This document shows, one piece after another, positions 27,901 to 35,311 of a DNA stretch of 64,000 nt (positions within the stretch are counted from its first letter, which is position 1; each line of letters opens with the position of its first letter). A program made the position numbers and the translations under genes. Origin of the DNA: Methylobacterium sp. J-076 (GTDB taxonomy: Bacteria; Pseudomonadota; Alphaproteobacteria; Rhizobiales; Beijerinckiaceae); the NCBI RefSeq assembly GCF_022829405.1, contig NZ_JAKSXW010000133.1:1-64000 (forward strand), written 5' to 3'. The notes beneath the pieces are model-generated. The model saw only the letters and a list, made by a program, of their open reading frames with translations, was not told where the DNA came from and made no database searches.

Positions 27901-28006
27901 CTGGCCGGGCCAGACCAGCCGCTCGCCCTTCGGCGACGACGCCGCCGTCCGCCGCCCCCGGCGCCGGGATCCCGACTACCTGTTCGGCGACGATCCCGGC
28001 TACTGA
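24944..28006 (+). CDS. class A penicillin-binding protein (PBP1A-type glycosyltransferase/transpeptidase)
   Basis: A 1020-residue bifunctional peptidoglycan synthase anchored in the inner membrane. The glycosyltransferase domain shows EDKRFESHHG at about 180-189, GGSTITQQVVKN, RKIREMIVAARLE and LNGIYLGRGAYG. The transpeptidase domain has the nucleophile Ser604 in GSTLK, SKN in EFSKNLVTA and KTGTSEN from 796. An Ala/Lys/Pro-rich linker of about 60 residues separates the domains, and the C-terminus has a long Arg/Asp/Pro-rich disordered tail. The N-terminal hydrophobic segment is short and weak (NIILIKLFATALTLSQ), so it may be a cleavable or marginal anchor. The ATG at 24944 is chosen because sequence upstream has no similarity and includes a terminator. 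Confidence 0.92.
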   Translation: MNIILIKLFATALTLSQVTTRPDSLRTQFDPATDGPEVVRILRDGCAHMRKAFDIEDINLDDLISTAMEDPTTVAGPTAPKILHGLDINELNTSYKQFCKGEDPPNSPFDARAVIEFYDNATKDLPAAETLRDKALPGMSRILDASGKPFAETFETNARRLVVPIASVPPLVQKAFIAAEDKRFESHHGIDERGVIRAFIANLASPGRPAGGSTITQQVVKNLSVGDDVTYERKIREMIVAARLEKILTKPQILGLYLNGIYLGRGAYGIEMAAQSYFGKPVGQLTLSEAALLAGMPKGPNFYSPDKYPERARERRAYVLARLREENAITDAEMAQANAADLGLKPVETARRDSGFYLVDYLSREARTVAGLESLTSASFTVRATVNAPLQRAVETALQDGLATYERSTGRQTFTGPEMNIADSVRRIETAAAAPEASTQAAPAVTGAKPEAARPVAGKVAAGKGVAGKGAQAGRSAPALVAGKPAWLRALESARPTLYDVHWPLAVVLDAGRGGLRVGLEDGRIAALDPGIARGRLQPYDVVRVKLSEGRGAPRAQVRVKPTVQGAALVLENRTGRILAMAGGFSYPVSQLNRVTQSVRQPGSTLKPLTYLAALNAGLQPNTLVLDAPVTLPPIGGVGESWSPKNYEGGGSGPTTLRRGLEFSKNLVTARLLQGGIAPKAPASLKRVCDIALEAQIYAECEPYYPFVLGAQPVRMIDLAGFYAAVANEGVRPTPYALQSVERDGKPVFTHPAREPARIGSADRVAFYQLKTMLQGVTQHGTAAALAKVSTSVAGKTGTSENENDAWFAGFSNEITVVVWVGYDNADGTRRTLGRGQTGGHVSVPIAGAIFQAAWANGVPRTPLRGPSPEARPLIADIAIDPRSGTPGAGSFIEHFRAGGNGQVADTRYTLVPRETLYAMRPDSADGDLAGAEDGADAQGDLFGNLTGERGRPDLLDPFGDRPAQRSRRAGADPYGDGGGADPYRPWPGQTSRSPFGDDAAVRRPRRRDPDYLFGDDPGY

Positions 28007-28028
28007 CACCCAACCTGTCGAGACCCCG

Positions 28029-29084
28029 ATGCCCCGCCCGCAGAGTCCTGCCACCCTGGTCCTCGCCCTGTGCCTCGGGGCGGCCTGTCCCCCCGCCCTG
28101 GCCCAGACGCCGGCCGCCCACACCGCCCCGGCCCCGCGGGTGCGCGAGGTCCCCTCGGTGGCCGCGGTGGACCCGGCGGGGCTGAAGCCCGGCGAGATCC
28201 TGTTCACGGACCACCGGGACAACCCGAGCGCCCCGGAGAACGGGCTGATCCCCTACCTGGACTGGCTGAAGGCCCGCCCCGCCGAGGCGCAGGCGCTCTC
28301 GCCCTATCCGGGCTACAAGGAGCCCGACTACACGGTGACGCTGAACGGGGTGACCAAGCCCCGGCACGAGACCCTGAAGGTCTACGTCGCGGAAGGGCGC
28401 TTCGTGGTGGCGCGCCCGGCCGAGGCCATCGACCTCAAGGACCTCGCCAGCCTCGCCTTCATCCAGGCGATGGACCCGGCCATCAAGCACCGCACCCTCG
28501 ATCCGGCGGATGTGACGCCGACCAAGGACCCGGCGGCGGCCTTCGCCCGGCGGCCGGACCGCCCGTGGTGCGAGGGCGCGACCGCCTGCATCGAGTCGCG
28601 CTACGACCTCGAAGGCAAGCTGCCGCTCGGCGTCCGCCTCGCCAACAAGCTCGAGGAGGGCTCGGCCAAGAAGATCGCCGAGTTCGTGTCGTTCCAGAGC
28701 GAGCTGCGCCAGCTCGATGCGGCCCAGGCCGCGCCGCTGACGGCCCTGACGAAGATCGACACCGCCCCCGTGGGCGGGCTCGAGCAGACGATCTTCTGGG
28801 TCAACCAGATCCTGCGCTTCGGCAAGTTCCTGGCGGTGCTCCAGCCCATGCCGAACGATCCGCAGAAGACGGTGGTCACCGCCTACGTCGCCCTGGCGAT
28901 CAAGGGCGACGTGCTCGACCGCAAGGCCGAATACGCCCGGGTGCCGGTGCTGAAGAACCTGCTGCCGGCGCAGGTGCTGATGGGCAACTCGACCTTCAAC
29001 ACCGGCACCTCGATCAGCGCCGGCCTGCCGGTCTACGCCCGCAACCGCATCGCCGCCTTCGCCGACGCGGTGGCCAAGCGATAG
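28029..29084 (+). CDS. exported hypothetical protein
   Basis: A 351-residue protein with a signal peptide (TLVLALCLGAACPPALAQ), then a Pro/Ala-rich linker and a mixed alpha/beta body with no motif I recognise. It contains a conserved-looking VGGLEQTIFWVNQILRFGKF segment. It starts 22 bases after the PBP1A stop on the same strand, so it is probably in the same transcript and may act in the periplasm on envelope structure; that is inference from position only. Confidence 0.75.
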   Translation: MPRPQSPATLVLALCLGAACPPALAQTPAAHTAPAPRVREVPSVAAVDPAGLKPGEILFTDHRDNPSAPENGLIPYLDWLKARPAEAQALSPYPGYKEPDYTVTLNGVTKPRHETLKVYVAEGRFVVARPAEAIDLKDLASLAFIQAMDPAIKHRTLDPADVTPTKDPAAAFARRPDRPWCEGATACIESRYDLEGKLPLGVRLANKLEEGSAKKIAEFVSFQSELRQLDAAQAAPLTALTKIDTAPVGGLEQTIFWVNQILRFGKFLAVLQPMPNDPQKTVVTAYVALAIKGDVLDRKAEYARVPVLKNLLPAQVLMGNSTFNTGTSISAGLPVYARNRIAAFADAVAKR

Positions 29085-29260
29085 GGCGCCAAGGCGGCGG
29101 CGTCCCCCTCTCCCCGCCTCGCGGTCCGGCCCGAAGGGTCGGGCAGGCGGGAGCGACCGATGTGATCCGACCCCCGTCCTCGCGCGCAAGGCGGAGGGAG
29201 GCGCGGATCGTCAGGACGAGGGAGCGGACGGGATCGGATGCCGCCGGCCCGTTGCGGAGA

Positions 29261-29473
29261 TCACATCCCGCGGTTGGAGATCGTCGGCAGCGACGGCTGC
29301 GTGTAGGTGCGGTTCACGTCCCGGCGGGTCTGGGTGCCGTTGGTGTCGCTGGACGCCCGGTAGTTGTCGAGGCTGAACGACTCCGCGAGCCTGCTGCGGC
29401 TCCCATCCGTGCTGGAGCAGGCGCCGAGGCCGGTGACCGCGGCGGCGGCGAGGGTGAGGTGGAGAAGACGCAT
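29261..29473 (-). CDS. small lipoprotein
   Basis: A 70-residue protein with a lipoprotein signal (LTLAAAAVTGLGAC, lipobox LGAC with Cys19) and a polar, Ser/Thr/Arg-rich mature part of about 50 residues. No family recognised. The typical signal peptide supports it despite its length. It converges on the exported hypothetical gene; the 176-base gap between them holds a CCCGCCT/AGGCGGG stem near 29113-29151. Confidence 0.65.
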   Translation of the reverse strand: MRLLHLTLAAAAVTGLGACSSTDGSRSRLAESFSLDNYRASSDTNGTQTRRDVNRTYTQPSLPTISNRGM

Positions 29474-29734
29474 CGCGAATCCCGACAGAGCAGGCGGGCG
29501 CCCCTCGACCGCGTGCGGTGGGCGGCGACCCGTGGAGCCGTCAAGGTCAGGGTGGGGGACGCTCCGTCAAGGCTTCTTCCCATCCGGTGAAGCGGTTCGG
29601 CGATGTGCGAGGCACCGCGGCCACGGAAAACACACCAACCCGCGGCTTTCAGGCCGCCCCGGCGCGGCAATGTGTTGAAGGGGGCGCCCTCCCCCCTGGC
29701 GAACGGGGGCGGTTCTGGGCGAAAAGAGCCGGCG

Positions 29735-29983
29735 ATGAGCAATGTCCTGCCCTTCCGCCGACGTCCGGCCATCACCACCCTCGCCCGCTGCGAGGTGGTG
29801 GCCGTCGCCGGAGATCTCCTCACCCTGCTGGAGCAGCTCGAGGATGTGAGCGCCCGCGCCTCCGCGACCGGCCGCCCTCCCCTCGAAGTCGAGCGCACGG
29901 TCCAGCATCTCCTCGATGCGGTCTCCGCGGTCGAGCGGGCCCTCGACTGTATCGGCGAGGGTGAGCAGGTCGCCCCGGCCTGA
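29735..29983 (+). CDS. small hypothetical protein
   Basis: An 82-residue, mostly helical protein beginning MSNVLPFRRRPA, without signal peptide or membrane segment. The helix around LLTLLEQLEDVSARA and the following ERTVQHLLDAVSAVERAL segment look like a helical hairpin. I do not recognise the family. The start at 29735 follows AAAAGAG and fits the start of the helical body better than earlier codons. Confidence 0.55.
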   Translation: MSNVLPFRRRPAITTLARCEVVAVAGDLLTLLEQLEDVSARASATGRPPLEVERTVQHLLDAVSAVERALDCIGEGEQVAPA

Positions 29984-30045
29984 TCCGGAACCCTATACTC
30001 CCGTCTAGGTTGTAGCGGCGTAACAGCGCAACCGGAGCGGGGCGG

Positions 30046-30663
30046 ATGCCATCACGGACGTCAAGGGCGGCGTGCATCGCCGCGATCGCGGCCATCGCCT
30101 GTGGCACGGTGCAGGTGGCGCAGGTCCATGCCGCCGAGGGCGGATTTCTGGAGATGCTGTTCGGCGTCCATCCGGCGCCGCAGCCCCAGGCTCAGGCCGC
30201 GGCCCCACTCCCCGGCGCCTTCCCGCAGCAGGCGGCCCGCTCCCGCCACCTCGGCTACGGCCGCCACAAACTCAAGACGCGCTACGCCGCCCTGCCGGTG
30301 CGGATCCATGTCAGCGAGCGGCAGACGCCCCTCGACATGTCCGCCGGCCCTGCCGCCGCGTTCCTGAAGGACGAGACGCTGCGCCCCGGCGACATCGTGG
30401 TGTTCAAGACGGGCGCGCAGGTCTTCGCCGGCCGCACGGACCGGCCGCACACGATGGCCGACTTCGAGCCGGTGCGGCGCTCGGCCCTGCTCGATGGCAA
30501 GACCCGCAAGCTGCTGGCCGCCATGACCCAGCCCGCGGGCGCCCTCCCCGCCGACGAGGCCCGGCGCATGGTCTCCCGCCTGCGCAAGACCATGCCGGCC
30601 CCGATGGAGGTTGCCAAATCCGCGGAGGTCCGCGTGATCAGCCCGTGGCGGACGACCCCCTGA
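30046..30663 (+). CDS. exported hypothetical protein
   Basis: A 205-residue protein with a signal peptide (AACIAAIAAIACGTVQVAQVHA), a Gln/Pro/Ala-rich stretch and a basic, globular C-terminal half containing LRPGDIVVFKTGAQVFAG, a phrase seen in small exported proteins of this bacterial group whose role is unknown. It stands 62 bases after the preceding small gene and converges on the polysaccharide export gene, 46 bases away. Confidence 0.7.
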   Translation: MPSRTSRAACIAAIAAIACGTVQVAQVHAAEGGFLEMLFGVHPAPQPQAQAAAPLPGAFPQQAARSRHLGYGRHKLKTRYAALPVRIHVSERQTPLDMSAGPAAAFLKDETLRPGDIVVFKTGAQVFAGRTDRPHTMADFEPVRRSALLDGKTRKLLAAMTQPAGALPADEARRMVSRLRKTMPAPMEVAKSAEVRVISPWRTTP

Positions 30664-30709
30664 CCGCCGGCGCCCCGCGCCCCGCGCCCCGTCGAGGCGG
30701 GGGACACCC

Positions 30710-31282
30710 CTAGAAGAACCGCTCCTTGACGACGAGGGTGTCGCCGGGGCGGACGGCATAGGTCATCGGCACGATGCCGGAGACGAGACCCTGGGGCGTG
30801 CTGCGGGTCAGCACCGCGTAGTCGCGGGCGGCCCGGGGGCCGAAGCCCGCCGCGATGGCGACCGCGGTCTCCACCGTCATGCCGTTGACGTAGGCGTACT
30901 GGCCCGAGGTCGTGACCTCGCCCAGGATGTAGAACGGCCGGTAGGCATCCATCTCGACCGTCACGTGCGGTTCGCGCACGAAACCCGACGAGAGCTTGCC
31001 CTCGATGGACCGGGCCGCCTGACCCGTGGTCTGGCCGCCGACCTGGACGGCCCCGATCAAGGGCATCGCGATCTTGCCCGCCCCATCGACGGTGTAGATG
31101 TTCGACAGGTTGTCCTGTCCGAACACGATGACCCGCAGGCGGTCACCCGCCGCGAGGGTGTAACGGGCACTGATCGAGCCGGTCCCTGTGGCGTCGAGCT
31201 CGTGCGTCCGGAAATCCGGACGCAGGCAGCCGCCGAGGGCCAGGCTGGTGCCGAGTGCGAAGATGAGTGCGCGTCGGTTCAT
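30710..31282 (-). CDS. polysaccharide export lipoprotein (Wza/ExoF-type)
   Basis: A 190-residue outer-membrane polysaccharide export protein. It has a lipoprotein signal (ALIFALGTSLALGGC) and the poly-export domain (YTLAAGDRLRVIVFGQDNLS, VDGAGKIAMPLIGAVQVGG), followed by a SLBB-like part (PFYILGEVTTSGQYAYVNG, VRPGDTLVV). It is short compared with E. coli Wza, as in the ExoF/GumB group, and would form the periplasmic/outer-membrane channel for exopolysaccharide. ATG 31282 is chosen; an ATG two codons earlier (31288) is equally possible. It is divergent from the Wzz-like gene, its natural partner, across a 190-base shared promoter region. Confidence 0.88.
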   Translation of the reverse strand: MNRRALIFALGTSLALGGCLRPDFRTHELDATGTGSISARYTLAAGDRLRVIVFGQDNLSNIYTVDGAGKIAMPLIGAVQVGGQTTGQAARSIEGKLSSGFVREPHVTVEMDAYRPFYILGEVTTSGQYAYVNGMTVETAVAIAAGFGPRAARDYAVLTRSTPQGLVSGIVPMTYAVRPGDTLVVKERFF

Positions 31283-31325
31283 CACCATCGCCGTGCTGTG
31301 GATACGATACAACTCTCGGTACGTG

Positions 31326-31410
31326 GTTAAGGTTAACGAACCCTATCCAAGCCGGCGAAGACCAGTCTCGCAAGAATTCACGACACGCTTAACGGTCAAG
31401 CAACCTTAAC
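31326..31410. promoter_or_regulatory. inverted GTTAAGGTT/AACCTTAAC pair in the divergent exopolysaccharide promoter
   Basis: GTTAAGGTT at 31326-31334 is the exact reverse complement of AACCTTAAC at 31402-31410, with 67 bases between. A nearby GCTTAACGG and GTTAACG add related half-sites. The spacing suits looping or two separate binding sites for a regulator acting on both divergent export genes. No regulator gene is adjacent. Confidence 0.35.
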
Positions 31411-31472
31411 GCTTTCAAATGTGGGTTGCGGCTTCGCCACCGACCGCAACACTTCTGCGTAAAGAGCTGCCC

Positions 31473-33812
31473 ATGTCCCGGATTAGAATGCGCTCAACTC
31501 CCCCCGCATTCCGGGCAGTGCGGCACACGGAAGGCGTGACTGTCGCGCAGGTTCCTCAGATCCTGCGCCGGTCGATTGCCTGGATCGTCGTGCCGACTGC
31601 CGTCGTCGCCCTCGGGGCCGGCGTATTCGTGAACGTCGTGTCGCCGCGTTATACGGGTGAGGCGAAGGTGATACTTGAAAGCCGCGAGCCGGCATTCACC
31701 CGCACGGCGCAGGAGCGGCCGGACGTCAACGCCCCGATCGATGAGCAGGCTGTGGCGAGCCAAGTGCAGGTGATGATGTCCCGCGACATCGCCCGCGAGG
31801 CGGTCAAGCGGCTCAAGCTCGTCGGCAACCCCGAATTCGATGCCACGGCGGACGGGATCGGCCCGGTCCAGCAGGCCATGATCCTCCTGGGCATCGGCCC
31901 CAACCCGTTCGACCGGCCCGCCGAGGACCGGGTGATCGAATCGTATTTCGATCACCTGCTGGTCTACTCCGCCGGCAAGTCGCGGATCATCACCGTGGAG
32001 TTCCGCGCCAGGGACGCCAAGCTCGCCGCCGAGGCCGCCAACACCGTCGCCCAGCTCTACATCGCATCCCTGGAGGCGGATAAGGTCGACACGGCCCGCT
32101 ACGCCTCCTCCTGGCTCGGCAGCAACATCACCGCCCTGCGCCGCAAGGTGGCGGAGGCCGAGGGGAAGGTCGAGGCTTACCGCGCCAAGCACGGCCTCGT
32201 CGCCACCACGGGGGCCACCGGCCAGCCGCTCACGGCGCAGCAGCTCGGGGAGCTGTCGAGCCAGCTGTCCCAGGCCCGCGTCCTGCGCGCCGACATCGCC
32301 GGCCGCCTCATCGCGATCAGGGACATGATCAAGGACGGGCGCTCCGTCGAGATCACCGACATCGCCAACAACGAGGTGCTCCGCCGCACCGTGGACAACC
32401 GCATCACCGTGCGCGCCCAGCTCGCCCTGGAATCCCGGACGCTCCTTCCGGCGCATCCGCGCATCAAGGAGCTGAAGGCCCAGCTCGAAGACCTCGACGC
32501 GCAGATCAAGATCGCCGCCGAGCGCGCCGTGCGCATCCTCGAGAACGACGCCAAGGTCGCCGACGCCCGGGTCACGAGCCTGCAGGCCGCCGTCGATGGC
32601 CAGCAGGACGTGGTGGTGAAGGGCAACGCCAGCGAGATCGAGCTCCGCGCCCTGGAGCGCGAGGCCAAGGTGCAGCGCGAGCAGCTCGAATCCTACCTCG
32701 GCCGGTTCCGCGAGGCCTCGGCCCGCGACGCGGAGAGCGCCGCCCCGGCCGACGCGCGCATCGTCTCGCGGGCGGTCACGCCGACGGTGGCTTCCTTCCC
32801 GAAGAAGCTGCCGATCGTCGGCTTCGCGACCCTGGTCACCCTGCTGCTCGCCATCGGCGGGGTGCTCGCCCGCGCCCTCCTGACCGAGCCGGGCCGCGTG
32901 GCCGCCCGGTCGGGCGAGGGCCGCAGGGAGGCCGAGGCGGTGGACGAGGCCGCCGTGCCGGCCCCGGACGCCAACCCGTTCCTGTTCCCCGAAGCGATGC
33001 CGACGACCCACTGGAGCGGGCCGGCGATCGCCGCGGCCCCGGAGACGACCGCCGAATGGGCCGGGCCGGTCGCCCCGGCGCAGCCCGCCGAGGTGAAGCC
33101 TGCCGCCGATGTGGCCGATGCCGGACCGGCCGTGGTCCACGCCGTCGGCGCGCCCGTGGCGACGGCGCCGAGGGCGGTGAAGGGAGACGGTTTCGACCTC
33201 GCGCCGCTCATCGCCCGCCTGTCCCAGCGGCCGGTGATCGCCGGCGCTCCGGAAGGCCGCACCATCGTGATGATGGAGACCGAGGCGAATGCCCCGGACG
33301 GCCTGACCCCGGCCCTGGCCGACGCCTTCGGCCGGACCGGCAGCGTCCTCGTGGTCGACTTCGCCGCCCCCGCCTCCCGCTCCACCGTGCCCGGCCTCAC
33401 CGATGTCGTCGGCGGGGATGCGGACTTCGTGGAGGTGATCCAGGCCGACGGCCCCGGCGGCGCGCACCACGTCGCCACGGGCATCGCGGCGCCGGGCGTC
33501 CTGCTCGAGGAGCCCCGCGCCCTCGCCTTCACCCTCGAGGCGATGGCCGAGGCCTATGAGTGGGTGATCTGCCGCCTCCACCCGCAGCCGGAGGCCGCCG
33601 AGATGCTGTCCCGGGTGGCGACCCTTGCCGACAGCGTCGTGATCGCCTCGAACGCGGACCCGGCCGACGACATGCTGGCCGACCTCTACGCCACCGCGAT
33701 GGAAGCCGGCGCGGGCCAGGTGCTGATCGCGCAGGACCGCCCGACCGCCGGGGTCGCCCCCGTGGAGGAGGTCGCCGTGGACTTCTCCGAGTTCCACCTC
33801 AAGGCGGCCTGA
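31473..33812 (+). CDS. Wzz/GumC-type polysaccharide co-polymerase with a degenerate kinase domain
   Basis: A 779-residue inner-membrane protein controlling exopolysaccharide chain length and export. It has an N-terminal transmembrane helix (about 34-56), a Wzz domain, a long periplasmic coiled coil (about 150-430) and a second helix (KKLPIVGFATLVTLLLAIGG). A Pro/Ala-rich linker leads to a C-terminal domain of about 200 residues with the fold pattern of a BY-kinase, but it has no Walker A: GAPEGRTIVMME stands where GxxGxGKS is expected, and there is no terminal tyrosine cluster. Kinase activity is therefore unlikely. ATG 31473 is chosen over 31419 because the Wzz alignment begins there and AAAGAG lies upstream. 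Confidence 0.85.
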   Translation: MSRIRMRSTPPAFRAVRHTEGVTVAQVPQILRRSIAWIVVPTAVVALGAGVFVNVVSPRYTGEAKVILESREPAFTRTAQERPDVNAPIDEQAVASQVQVMMSRDIAREAVKRLKLVGNPEFDATADGIGPVQQAMILLGIGPNPFDRPAEDRVIESYFDHLLVYSAGKSRIITVEFRARDAKLAAEAANTVAQLYIASLEADKVDTARYASSWLGSNITALRRKVAEAEGKVEAYRAKHGLVATTGATGQPLTAQQLGELSSQLSQARVLRADIAGRLIAIRDMIKDGRSVEITDIANNEVLRRTVDNRITVRAQLALESRTLLPAHPRIKELKAQLEDLDAQIKIAAERAVRILENDAKVADARVTSLQAAVDGQQDVVVKGNASEIELRALEREAKVQREQLESYLGRFREASARDAESAAPADARIVSRAVTPTVASFPKKLPIVGFATLVTLLLAIGGVLARALLTEPGRVAARSGEGRREAEAVDEAAVPAPDANPFLFPEAMPTTHWSGPAIAAAPETTAEWAGPVAPAQPAEVKPAADVADAGPAVVHAVGAPVATAPRAVKGDGFDLAPLIARLSQRPVIAGAPEGRTIVMMETEANAPDGLTPALADAFGRTGSVLVVDFAAPASRSTVPGLTDVVGGDADFVEVIQADGPGGAHHVATGIAAPGVLLEEPRALAFTLEAMAEAYEWVICRLHPQPEAAEMLSRVATLADSVVIASNADPADDMLADLYATAMEAGAGQVLIAQDRPTAGVAPVEEVAVDFSEFHLKAA

Positions 33813-33840
33813 CGGCACGGCTCGCGGCGCGGAGCCTGGC

Positions 33841-33891
33841 ACGACGCAGAGAGGGCGTCCTCCCACCCGGAGGGCGCCCTCTCTGCGTCGT
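33841..33891. terminator. 17-bp perfect hairpin between convergent genes
   Basis: ACGACGCAGAGAGGGCG (33841-33857) pairs exactly with CGCCCTCTCTGCGTCGT (33875-33891) around a 17-base loop. It lies between the converging Wzz-like and acyltransferase genes, so it probably works as a bidirectional terminator; there is no T-run. Confidence 0.65.
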
Positions 33892-33941
33892 GGGGCGCCG
33901 CGGCGCTGTCGGACGGGTGGGCCGTGCCTCCGCCCGCGCCC

Positions 33942-35150
33942 CTATCCCCCCCGCCTCAGGAGCGAGCGGACGCGGGACGCGGCGGCGAAGAGGCGGGGGT
34001 CGCCCTTCACCCGGCGCTTCAGCCGTGTCAGCCCCTGGCGGACGAGGGCGAAGGCATGGCCGCGCACCGTCACCGGCCACACGCTCTCCACCAGGGCGAT
34101 GGTCTCGTCGCAGATGCTCGCCTTGTAGCGGGCCTCGCCGACCCCGAGGTCGAAGCCGAGGCGGCCCCGCCCCGTCTGCTCCCGCACGAGGTGGTGGAGG
34201 AGCAGGTCGCCGGGGCTGTAGCGGCCGACCTCCGGGTCCGCGTCGAAGGACGTCATCATCCCGCTGTAGCGGGTGGCGTTCACCGCCCCGCCGAACACGG
34301 CGAGAATCCGCCCCGTCGCCGCCACGCGCAGACCGTGCACCTCCATGGCCGGGTCCGGGCCCGAGGAGGCCCGGTCGAGGAACCGGCGGATCGCCTCCGG
34401 GGCATAGGGGTCGCGGACGCCCATGCCGGCGAAGCGGGCCGCCTTCTGCCGGTAGAAGGCGGCGAGGAACGTCCGGGCCTCCTCGCCGTCGCCGGCCATG
34501 CGGTACTCCACCGGGCCCAGGGCCTCGGTCAGCCGCTTCTCCTTGGAGCGCAGCTTCTTGCGGGCATCCGCGCTGAAGACGCGCTTGGCCGTCGCGTCCG
34601 GGTCGGGCCCGAGGACGAGGCCGTAGGCGTCGCTGGCCTCCGGCTCGCCGCCGAGGGCCAGCGGGTTGGGCGCGCCCTCCCAGATCCGCGGCTGGTGCGA
34701 GAAGGCGAAGGCGTCGATCCCCGCGCGGCGCCCGGCCGCGACCAGGGCGGCGCGGATCTCCTCCCCCGGCACGGCGGCGGCGTCGCGGGTGAACAACGGC
34801 AGGTGGTAGTTGGCGTGGGTATCCCCCACCGTCCGGGCGAGGACGAGGCCGTTCTGCCGCCGCACCGTCAGGGGCAGGAGCATCCGCACCCGCCCCGCCG
34901 GGTCGCGCAGCACCGCGACCCGGGCGGAGGCCGCCTCCCCCGTCTCGTGCAGGTAGGCGGACACCCAGGCGAACCGCTGGTAGGGCGTCGCCACGCAGTC
35001 GGGCGCGGCCTCCGTGGCACGCCACAGGGATTCGGCGTCGGACAGGCCCGGCAGGATCTCGGCGGTCAGCATCGGATGCCGGCCCGGCATGGCCCTGGCG
35101 GGTGCGCCACCGGCCCTTCGCTCACGCTGCCCATATACGACCGCCGTCAT
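33942..35150 (-). CDS. GNAT/CelD-like acyltransferase of exopolysaccharide synthesis
   Basis: A 402-residue protein resembling the CelD/BcsL-like GNAT acyltransferases found in exopolysaccharide and cellulose clusters, which acylate sugar precursors or polymers. Visible segments are an N-terminal GNAT-like half (PYQRFAWVSAYLHETGEA, RVRMLLPLTVRRQNGLVLAR) and a C-terminal Wzz/FemAB-like half with SGMMTSFDADPEVGRYSPGDLLL and LGFDLGVGEARYKASIC, typical of this family. ATG 35150 is used because GGAGGGG ends 3 bases upstream; the longer frame adds 30 unrelated residues. Confidence 0.75.
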   Translation of the reverse strand: MTAVVYGQRERRAGGAPARAMPGRHPMLTAEILPGLSDAESLWRATEAAPDCVATPYQRFAWVSAYLHETGEAASARVAVLRDPAGRVRMLLPLTVRRQNGLVLARTVGDTHANYHLPLFTRDAAAVPGEEIRAALVAAGRRAGIDAFAFSHQPRIWEGAPNPLALGGEPEASDAYGLVLGPDPDATAKRVFSADARKKLRSKEKRLTEALGPVEYRMAGDGEEARTFLAAFYRQKAARFAGMGVRDPYAPEAIRRFLDRASSGPDPAMEVHGLRVAATGRILAVFGGAVNATRYSGMMTSFDADPEVGRYSPGDLLLHHLVREQTGRGRLGFDLGVGEARYKASICDETIALVESVWPVTVRGHAFALVRQGLTRLKRRVKGDPRLFAAASRVRSLLRRGG

Positions 35151-35311
35151 CGTCCCCTCCGCCAAGGTCTTCCAATCTGAGGTGGAGCCCCTGAAGCGAG
35201 ACTTTACCGAAGGTCGTGCGCCCCAATCCGAGGGCTGCAATCGCGCGACTTGGGTAATGCAAAGTTGCGGAATTTTTTACGCGGTGGCGGGACAGTCGCG
35301 GCGGGCCGGGG

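Noticed and set aside
24758..28222. Long antisense open frame over the PBP1A gene
   Set aside because: The sense strand has intact transpeptidase and glycosyltransferase motifs; the antisense product is low-complexity and starts and stops arbitrarily.
29113..29151. Terminator after the exported hypothetical gene
   Set aside because: A CCCGCCT/AGGCGGG stem exists but has a long loop and no T-run; noted with the neighbouring lipoprotein gene but not called.
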